Of a DNA stretch of 13,161 bases, positions 8,222 to 13,161 are shown one piece after another. Source of the DNA: DASUTW01 sp035513995 (GTDB lineage Bacteria > Actinomycetota > UBA4738 > CALAEC01). The notes below the pieces were generated by a model, which saw nothing but the letters and a program-made list of their open reading frames with translations, made no database searches and was not told the origin of the DNA. Made by a program: the position numbers and the translations under genes. Location: contig DATKBL010000211.1 in the NCBI GenBank assembly GCA_035513995.1, forward strand, positions 1 through 13,161. Reading direction: 5' to 3'. Position 1 is the stretch's first letter, and each line of letters starts with the position of its first letter.

Positions 8222-8662
8222 ATGGCGAAGACGACGGCACCGGAGCGGGAGGCGGCCGGCCTCCTGGCCGAGACCGGCCTCTTCTCCGAGCTCTCCAGCC
8301 GCGAGCTCCTGGCGATCGCGCGCGCCGGCAAGGAGGTTCGCCGAGACGAGGGGGCCACCCTCTCGCAGGAGGGCGAGAGCGGCGTGGGGTTCTTCCTGAT
8401 CTTGGAGGGCGACGCGTCGGTCTCGATCAAGGGCAGGCCGGCCGGGGTCCTGACGGTCGGCGACACCTTCGGCGAGGTCGCGCTCCTCGACGGCGGGCCG
8501 CGCACCGCGACCGTGGTGGCCGCGTCGCCGGTTCGGCTCTTCGGCCTGACCCAGTGGGCCTTCACCCGGGTCGTGAAGGAGCACCCGACCGTCGCGCTGA
8601 AGCTGCTGCAGACGCTGGCCGGGTACGTCCGCAAGACCGCGAGCGGCCTCCCCCAGCTCTGA
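8222..8662 (+). CDS. Single-domain cyclic-nucleotide-binding (CRP/CNB fold) protein, 146 aa
   Basis: The whole protein is one cyclic-nucleotide-binding beta-roll with flanking helices. It starts with LLAETGLFSELSSREL, the usual lead-in helix. The phosphate-binding cassette FGEVALLDGGPRTA spans 83-96, with the key acidic E85 and the phosphate-contacting R94 both present, so cAMP or a similar ligand could bind. The chain ends after the C-helix region (about 125-146). There is no DNA-binding helix-turn-helix, kinase or channel domain, so it is not a complete CRP regulator. Lone CNB proteins of this size are known in actinobacteria and are thought to act by protein contacts. The partner is unknown. 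It has its own likely promoter and lies 50 bases after the prenyltransferase fusion. Confidence 0.88.
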   Translation: MAKTTAPEREAAGLLAETGLFSELSSRELLAIARAGKEVRRDEGATLSQEGESGVGFFLILEGDASVSIKGRPAGVLTVGDTFGEVALLDGGPRTATVVAASPVRLFGLTQWAFTRVVKEHPTVALKLLQTLAGYVRKTASGLPQL

Positions 8663-8687
8663 AGGGGTAGCCGCCTCCGACCCGGGG

Positions 8688-8693
8688 TACCCT
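8688..8693 (+). promoter_or_regulatory. Leaderless-type promoter -10 box of the BaeRF gene
   Basis: TACCCT lies exactly seven bases before the ATG at 8701, and no ribosome binding site is present. That spacing would place the transcription start on the A of the ATG, as in leaderless actinobacterial transcripts. The context GGGTACCCTGGCCGACATG is nearly the same as that before the M50 gene. Confidence 0.6.
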
Positions 8694-8700
8694 GGCCGAC

Positions 8701-9846
8701 ATGGATCTGCTCCGCCCACGAGACCTCCGAGAGCTCGTCGAAGCGCCCGCCCGGCCCTCCGTCTCGATCTACATGCCGAGCCACCGCGCCGGGCCCGAGA
8801 CGCGCCAGGACCCGATCAGGCTGAAGAACCTGCTGGGGCAGGCCGAGGAGCGACTCCTCGAGGAGGGGGTGGAGCGCCCCGACGCCCGGGAGATCCTCGA
8901 CCCCGCCCAGGCCCTCCTCGACGACGAGGAGTTCTGGAAGCACCAGGGCGACGGCCTCGCGCTGTTCCTCTCGAAGGACCACGGCCGGGCCTTCCGACTC
9001 CCCCTCACGTTCGACGAGACGCTCGTGACCGGCGACCGCTACCACGTGAAGCCGCTGTTCCCCCTCCTCGCCGGGGACGCGCGGTTCCTGATCCTCGCCG
9101 TCAGCCAGAAGGAGATCCGCCTCCTCCAGGCCACGCGACAGGTCATCCACGAGGTCGAGCTCGAGGAGGTGCCCGACTCGCTCCGCGAGGTGGCCGTTCA
9201 CCGGGAGATGCGCTTCCTCAACTACCACACGGGGACCGGCTTCTCGGGCGGGGGCCGCCGGTCGGCGGTCTTCCACGGCCACGGCGACCAGACCGACGAG
9301 GAGCTGATCCGGAAGTACCTCCGCGCGATCGACCAGGGGATCCGCTCGGCGATCGAGGACGAGCGCTCGCCGCTGGTCCTGGCCGGCGTCCGCTACCTCC
9401 TCGACACCTACCGGGCCGTGAGCGAGTATCCGGCGATCCTCCCCGACATCGTCCAGGGGAACCCCGACGAGCTCTCCAACGAGGAGCTCCACGCGCAGGC
9501 GCGCCCGCTCGTGGAGGCGAGGGCCCGCCAGCGGGTCGAGGAGGCGGTCGGTCGGTTCGAGGAGCAGTCCGGCACCGGGTTGGCGGTGAGCGGCGTCGAC
9601 GAGGTCGTTCCCGCCGCCGCCCACGGACGGGTCGAGGTCCTGTGGGTCGCGCTCGGTGTCCAGCGCTGGGGCGCCTTCGACGAGGAGACCGCCTCGGTGG
9701 AGGTGCGGGAGCAGCCCAGGCGGGGCGACGAGGACCTGCTCGACCGCGCGGCGGCGGACGCGCTCCTCTCGGGGGGGACGATCTACGCGGTCGATCCTGG
9801 GGCCGTCCCCGGCGACGCGCCGATCGCCGCGCTGCTCCGCTACTGA
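8701..9846 (+). CDS. Bacterial archaeo-eukaryotic release factor homologue, BaeRF family 3, 381 aa
   Basis: Resembles the BaeRF group, bacterial relatives of archaeal/eukaryotic release factor eRF1 proposed to act on ribosomes in stress or conflict. Recognisable blocks are PSVSIYMPSHRAGPE near the start, LLAGDARFLILAVSQKEIRLL, and YHTGTGFSGGG (175-185) leading into FHGHGDQTDEELIRKYLRAID (from 191). These are followed by PLVLAGVRYLLDTYR, GNPDELSNEELHAQA and the C-terminal GTIYAVDPGAVPGDAPIAALLRY. These match family 3 as I remember it, and the length fits. The loop at 178-195 lies where the family has its catalytic-loop counterpart, but no GGQ triplet is present, so peptidyl-tRNA hydrolysis is unproven. 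The start is set by the leaderless promoter. It meets the next gene tail-to-tail with a seven-base overlap. Confidence 0.82.
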   Translation: MDLLRPRDLRELVEAPARPSVSIYMPSHRAGPETRQDPIRLKNLLGQAEERLLEEGVERPDAREILDPAQALLDDEEFWKHQGDGLALFLSKDHGRAFRLPLTFDETLVTGDRYHVKPLFPLLAGDARFLILAVSQKEIRLLQATRQVIHEVELEEVPDSLREVAVHREMRFLNYHTGTGFSGGGRRSAVFHGHGDQTDEELIRKYLRAIDQGIRSAIEDERSPLVLAGVRYLLDTYRAVSEYPAILPDIVQGNPDELSNEELHAQARPLVEARARQRVEEAVGRFEEQSGTGLAVSGVDEVVPAAAHGRVEVLWVALGVQRWGAFDEETASVEVREQPRRGDEDLLDRAAADALLSGGTIYAVDPGAVPGDAPIAALLRY

Positions 9847-10262
9847 GCCTGCTGCTGCGGCGAGCGCAGCACGCGGAACTGCACCGACGCGACCTCCTCC
9901 TCCCGCACGGCCACGCGGAAGCGATAGCCGCCCTCGCGCTCGAACCGGATCATGTTGAAGCGGATCGCCTGCGGGACGAACGAGGGCGTGCCCGGGACCA
10001 TCCGCGGCGGGTGCCCGACGTGGATGATGCCGTCGATCCGGGGCCCGATCGGATGGTCGTCCTCGTCGAGCAGCTCGATCGCGATCGGATGGTCCTCGAG
10101 CGCCTCCGTGTACTCCACGCGGAACACGAGCGCCAGGGCCATGCTCGGATGGGTCACGGGGATCTCTCGCGTGTTGATCACGCTCCACGCTCCGCCGTGG
10201 ACGTAGAGCTTCCCGTTCTCCACGCTGGCGGCGTCGGCGAGCATCGCCGTCGTGACCTCCAT
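9840..10262 (-). CDS. Small hypothetical protein, DUF6941-like, 140 aa
   Basis: Starts MEVTTAMLADAASVENGKLYVHGG, the opening I associate with the DUF6941 family of actinobacterial proteins of unknown function. The rest is beta-rich, with PVTHPSMALALVFRVEYTE, IAIELLDEDDHPIG and a C-terminal pair of strands (YRFRVAVREEEVASVQFRVL); no signal peptide or membrane segment is seen. The conserved opening fixes the ATG at 10262; a GTG twelve codons upstream (10298) is the alternative. No clear ribosome binding site is seen. It ends Q-Q-Q-A-Q and overlaps the convergent BaeRF gene by seven bases. It lies 72 bases downstream of the LigD-type polymerase on the same strand, so it could be the third gene of that repair operon. 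Family assignment is from memory and moderate. Confidence 0.7.
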   Translation of the reverse strand: MEVTTAMLADAASVENGKLYVHGGAWSVINTREIPVTHPSMALALVFRVEYTEALEDHPIAIELLDEDDHPIGPRIDGIIHVGHPPRMVPGTPSFVPQAIRFNMIRFEREGGYRFRVAVREEEVASVQFRVLRSPQQQAQ

Positions 10263-10334
10263 GGGTCCATGATTCCCGGACCCGAACCGAACCGCCACCC
10301 GACCCGCATGGGCAGGGCGAGGCTTCTTCCGGTT

Positions 10335-11264
10335 CTACGAGGCCGAGGTGCCGCCCAAGCTGGGCCGACCTTCGAGCAGCGCGTCGAGGCGCCTCCGCGG
10401 CCGCGCCAGCCCGCGGGCACGCCGCGCGATCCCCCTCCACGGGTCGGGCTTCTGCCCCAGCCGTCGGAACGCGTTCCGGATCGTGTATCGCCGCGGGTCC
10501 GTCGACCCCAGCTCGCGCCACTCGAGGGGCGCCGCGATGGGCGCACCGGCGCGTGCCCGCACCGCGTACGGGGGCACCGCTGTCTGCGCGTACCCGTTCC
10601 GGAGGTAGTCCACGAGCACCCGGTCGCCGCGCTTGGCCTTCCGGTGCTCGATCGTGAAGCGATCGGGGTCGCGGGCGACGATCAGTGCGGCCACGTCACG
10701 TGAGAACGCGCGGACGGCGGCGGTATCCTCCTCGGCGGCCAGGGGGACCGTCACGTGGAACCCGCGTGAGCCGCTCGTCATCACGAACGGCACCAGCCCG
10801 AGCTCCTCGAGCAGGCCGCGCAGGGCGCGGGCCCCGTCGCGCAGGACCCGCACCTCCTCGACCGAAGGGTCCAGATCGAAGACCATCCGGTCGGGGTGGT
10901 CGAGGTGCTCGGCGGTGGAGAGCCACGCGTGCGGGGTGAGGCAGGCCTGATTGGCCAGGTACACGAGGTCGGCGGCCTTCCGGACGACGACGTGGTTCAC
11001 CGTCCCGCCCTCCTTCTTCACGCGCACCCGCTCGATCCAGTCGGGAAAGTGCTCGGGCGCGTCCTTGTGGTACCAGCGGGGGCCGGCCAGCCCGTCGGGC
11101 AGCCGCTCCATCGAGATCGGACGCCCCGCGACGTGCGGGAGCATCGTCTCGGCGACCCGCGCGTAGTACTCGACGACCTCGCCCTTCGTGATGCCCTCGT
11201 CGGGGAAGAAGATCTTGTCGGCGTTCTTCACCTCCACCTCGTGCGGACCGAGCGTCAGCCTCAT
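10335..11264 (-). CDS. ligD: Standalone LigD-type DNA repair polymerase/primase (NHEJ PolDom), 309 aa
   Basis: Polymerase domain of the LigD family (archaeo-eukaryotic primase fold), which fills and edits ends in bacterial non-homologous end joining and prefers ribonucleotides. Motifs: KIFFPDEGITKGEVVEYY (17-34), GRPISMERLPDG (47-58), WYHKDAPEHFPDW (64-76), the metal-binding D130-x-D132 in FDLDPS, the SGSRGFHV motif (164-171), and the third acidic residue D219 in VDYLRNGYAQTAVPPYAVRAR. All core residues are intact, so it should be active. There is no ligase or nuclease domain; the frame ends after a basic tail (about 280-309), and the stop is clean. Ku and ligase must lie elsewhere if present. 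The ATG at 11264 overlaps the Fpg stop by ATGA, so the two repair genes are coupled. Confidence 0.93.
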   Translation of the reverse strand: MRLTLGPHEVEVKNADKIFFPDEGITKGEVVEYYARVAETMLPHVAGRPISMERLPDGLAGPRWYHKDAPEHFPDWIERVRVKKEGGTVNHVVVRKAADLVYLANQACLTPHAWLSTAEHLDHPDRMVFDLDPSVEEVRVLRDGARALRGLLEELGLVPFVMTSGSRGFHVTVPLAAEEDTAAVRAFSRDVAALIVARDPDRFTIEHRKAKRGDRVLVDYLRNGYAQTAVPPYAVRARAGAPIAAPLEWRELGSTDPRRYTIRNAFRRLGQKPDPWRGIARRARGLARPRRRLDALLEGRPSLGGTSAS

Positions 11265-12037
11265 GGCGCCTGGCACCCGGGGCAGAAGACGGAGGTCCTG
11301 CCGCCCACCGTGACCCGATCGAGGCGGGATCCGCAGCGGGGGCAGGCGGCGTCGCGCCGGTCCCGCCGCTCCATGAGCCAGGGCCCGTCCGGCGCGACGC
11401 CGCCCCCCTCGATCGAGAGCCGCAGGACCTCCTCGGTCGTCTCCGCGATGCGGGCCAGGTCCTCCTCGCGGAGCTCGGGGATCGCCCGCCGGGGGTGGAT
11501 CCCGGCCCGCCACAGGATCTCGTCCACCAGGAGGTTCCCCAGGCCGGCGACCGTGCGCTGGTCCATCAGCGCCGCCTTGATCCCCCCCCGCTTCCCCGAC
11601 AGGATCTTCACCAGCTCGCCCCGATCGAGGCGGTAGGCGTCGGGCCCGAGGGGGCCGGTCACCTCCTCGAGCTCCTGCCCCGGGCGCGCCAGCCACACCC
11701 CGCCGAGCTTCCGCATGTCCCGGTAGCGCAGCTCCCCTCCCTCGAGCGAGAGGAGCATCCTGTCGTGGCGGTGACGCTCCGGCTCCTGGCCCGACCAGAC
11801 CAGGCTCCCGGTCATCCCGAAGTGGAGGAGCAGCGTGGCGTCGCCCACCGGGCAGGCCAGCCACTTGCCGTGCCGCTGGGGCGCGCCGATCCGGGCTCCC
11901 CTGAGCGCGCGGCCCAGGCGCTGGGGGCTGGTGTTGCGCACGACGCCGGGCTCGGCGCGGACCCGCTCGATCCGCCTGCCCTCCGCGTGCCGGCGAAGGT
12001 ACCGGCGGAACCCCTCCACCTCGGGAAGCTCCGGCAT
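11261..12037 (-). CDS. mutM: Formamidopyrimidine-DNA glycosylase / AP lyase (Fpg/Nei family), 258 aa
   Basis: Base-excision repair enzyme that removes oxidised purines and cuts the abasic site. It starts MPELPEVEGFRRYL: P2 is the catalytic nucleophile and E3 the acid, so the ATG at 12037 is preferred over one three codons upstream. Further landmarks are K58 in RHGKWL, M75 in HFGMTGSL, R109 in DMRKLGG, and the helix-two-turn-helix GLGNLLVDEILWRAGIHP. A C-terminal zinc finger has C232, C235, C252 and C255, with the phosphate-binding R247. The usual lesion-void Phe (E. coli F111) is Leu here, and the protein is about ten residues shorter than E. coli Fpg, so lesion preference may differ; Nei-like activity cannot be excluded. 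It lies upstream of and overlaps the LigD-type polymerase. Divergent from the M50 protease. Confidence 0.93.
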   Translation of the reverse strand: MPELPEVEGFRRYLRRHAEGRRIERVRAEPGVVRNTSPQRLGRALRGARIGAPQRHGKWLACPVGDATLLLHFGMTGSLVWSGQEPERHRHDRMLLSLEGGELRYRDMRKLGGVWLARPGQELEEVTGPLGPDAYRLDRGELVKILSGKRGGIKAALMDQRTVAGLGNLLVDEILWRAGIHPRRAIPELREEDLARIAETTEEVLRLSIEGGGVAPDGPWLMERRDRRDAACPRCGSRLDRVTVGGRTSVFCPGCQAP

Positions 12038-12102
12038 GGGCACCATCTTCCCGCACGGGAGGCCGCCTTGAGGCGCCCGGTTCGCTCTCACGCCGTTCCG
12101 GG

Positions 12103-12108
12103 TACGCT
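12103..12108 (+). promoter_or_regulatory. Leaderless-type promoter -10 box of the M50 protease gene
   Basis: TACGCT lies seven bases before the ATG at 12116, with no ribosome binding site. The context GGGTACGCTGGGCCACATG differs from that of the BaeRF gene at only a few positions. TTCGCT at 12081-12086 is a weak -35 candidate. Confidence 0.6.
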
Positions 12109-12115
12109 GGGCCAC

Positions 12116-13161
12116 ATGTTCGGGAACGCCTGGCGGGTGGGTCGCATCCGCGGCATCGAGCTCCGGATCGACATCTCCTGGGCGATCATCGCGATCCTCG
12201 TCTCCTACTCGATGTACTTCCGCTTCCAGCTCGTGTACCCGGGGATCGACGAGGCCTACGCGATCGCCCTGGGCGTGGGCTCCGCCATCCTCTTCTTCGG
12301 CTCGATCCTCTTCCACGAGCTGGCCCACGCCTTCATGGCCCAGTCGCGCGGCATCCCCGTGAAGAGCATCACGCTCTTCCTGTTCGGGGGCGCCACGCAC
12401 GCGAAGGTCGAGGCGAAGGGCCCGGGCGCCGAGTTCGTGATCGCGGTCGTCGGGCCGCTCTCGAGCCTGGTCCTGGCCGGGCTCTTCGCGGTCCTCGGGG
12501 TCTGGGGCGACGCCTTCCTTCCCGAGGAGGTCGCCGGCGCGTTCGGCTACCTCGGGATCGTCAACCTCGCCCTGGCGATCTTCAACCTCGTGCCCGGCTT
12601 CCCGCTGGACGGCGGTAGGGTCCTGCGAGCGATCATCTGGGGGGCCACCGGCAGCCTCTCCAAGGCCACGCGCATCGCCAGCATCGCGGGCCAGGGCTTC
12701 GGCTACCTGCTCGTGGCCGCCGGCCTCTTCTTCATCTTCAACGGCGTGCTGGGCACCGGCATCTGGTTCGGGGCGATCGGCTGGTTCCTGGCCCAGGCCG
12801 CCCGGATGGGCTACGTTCAGCTCCAGCTCCGGCGGATGCTCGAGGACGTGGAGGCCGAGGACGTCATGGCCTCGACCGTCAGCTCGATCCCCTCGAACCT
12901 CACGCTCCAGGAGGCCGTGGACGACTACTTCATGCGCCACGACCACAGCGCGTTCCCCGTCGCGGACGGTGACCGGTCGGTCGGGCTGCTCAGCCTCCGC
13001 CGCGTCAAGCAGGTGCCGCGCGAGGAGTGGGCCACGACCAGGGTGCGCGAAGTGATGGGCGAGCTCGACGACCGGTGCACAGTGTCACCCTCGACCTCGA
13101 TGGCCGATGTCGTGGAGAGGCTCGAGGGAGAGAGCCGCCGCGTGGTCGTCGTCCAGAACGG
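12116..13161 (+). CDS. Site-2-protease family (M50) metalloprotease with CBS domains, 3' end cut off
   Basis: Membrane-embedded zinc protease that cuts substrates within or near the bilayer, often in regulated signalling. It begins FGNAWRVGRIRGIELRIDISW, typical of the SpoIVFB-like group. The zinc motif HELAH is at 67-71 in the second hydrophobic segment region. The third ligand D165 lies in NLVPGFPLDGGR (157-168). Further hydrophobic segments run to about 230. From about 245 a cytoplasmic CBS pair begins (VMASTVSSIPSNLTLQEAVDDYF ..., then VREVMGELDDRCTVSPSTSMADVVERL), which usually senses adenine nucleotides. 348 residues are present; full members have about 370-390, so only the end of the second CBS domain is missing. 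Catalytic residues are intact. Substrate unknown; no obvious partner such as an anti-sigma factor is in the window. Confidence 0.93.
   Translation, partial: MFGNAWRVGRIRGIELRIDISWAIIAILVSYSMYFRFQLVYPGIDEAYAIALGVGSAILFFGSILFHELAHAFMAQSRGIPVKSITLFLFGGATHAKVEAKGPGAEFVIAVVGPLSSLVLAGLFAVLGVWGDAFLPEEVAGAFGYLGIVNLALAIFNLVPGFPLDGGRVLRAIIWGATGSLSKATRIASIAGQGFGYLLVAAGLFFIFNGVLGTGIWFGAIGWFLAQAARMGYVQLQLRRMLEDVEAEDVMASTVSSIPSNLTLQEAVDDYFMRHDHSAFPVADGDRSVGLLSLRRVKQVPREEWATTRVREVMGELDDRCTVSPSTSMADVVERLEGESRRVVVVQN

Noticed and set aside
6666..8240. 524-codon minus-strand frame opposite the prenyltransferase fusion
   Set aside because: Arg/Asp/Glu/Gly-rich low complexity; the plus strand carries unmistakable UbiA motifs.
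10263..10334. 72-base gap between the polymerase and the DUF6941-like gene
   Set aside because: I looked for a promoter, hairpin or small gene; only short CCGAA repeats are seen, with no convincing signal.
8086..10521. 811-codon minus-strand frame opposite the cNMP, BaeRF and other genes
   Set aside because: It crosses several real genes on the other strand and reads as charged repeats without a domain; GC-rich shadow.
11265..12056. Upstream extension of the LigD-polymerase frame
   Set aside because: Overlaps fpg in another frame and is Pro/Arg/Gly low complexity; polymerase homology begins at 11264.
12038..12946. Long upstream extension of the Fpg frame
   Set aside because: Fpg needs Pro as second residue for catalysis, fixing the start at 12037; the extension is antisense to the M50 protease.

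Overview
The window is dense, high-GC (about 70% by eye) bacterial chromosome with strong G/C third-position bias. It has short intergenic gaps, many ATGA or TGATG stop/start overlaps, a luciferase-like oxidoreductase of an F420-associated family, and TANNNT -10 boxes seven bases upstream of start codons (leaderless-type promoters). Together these suggest an actinobacterium, probably a deep-branching or uncultured Actinomycetota lineage. That placement is inference; there is no rRNA marker here. I see no mobile elements, tRNAs, CRISPR arrays or phage genes.

Left arm (1-6198, all minus strand, read right to left): rpsD, two small membrane proteins of matching layout, an ABC transporter ATPase, a large two-module FtsX/MacB-type permease, and a luciferase-like oxidoreductase cut by the window edge. 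Spacings of 25, -1, 1, -4 and 23 bases suggest one co-transcribed unit. Its core is a LolCDE/MacB-like ABC module with two extra membrane proteins. The S4 protein has an unusually short N-terminal metal-binding loop with His in place of one Cys.

Centre (6316-9846, plus strand): a PPOX-fold flavin/F420-binding protein overlaps by four bases a fused gene. The fusion has an N-terminal PPOX-like split barrel and a C-terminal MenA/UbiA-type membrane prenyltransferase. This pair is the best candidate for an under-described system: a flavin or F420 redox domain tethered to a quinone-type prenyltransferase. It is followed by a lone cyclic-nucleotide-binding domain protein, which has its own promoter and an 18-20 bp palindrome over that promoter, and by a bacterial archaeo-eukaryotic release factor homologue (BaeRF family 3).

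Right arm (9840-13161): a small DUF6941-like protein meets the BaeRF gene tail-to-tail. Next come a standalone LigD-type repair polymerase and a formamidopyrimidine-DNA glycosylase, overlapping by four bases as a DNA-repair pair on the minus strand. Divergent from these is a site-2-protease (M50) with CBS domains, which runs off the right edge. The BaeRF and M50 genes share a nearly identical leaderless promoter (GGGTAC-CTGG, then ACATG).
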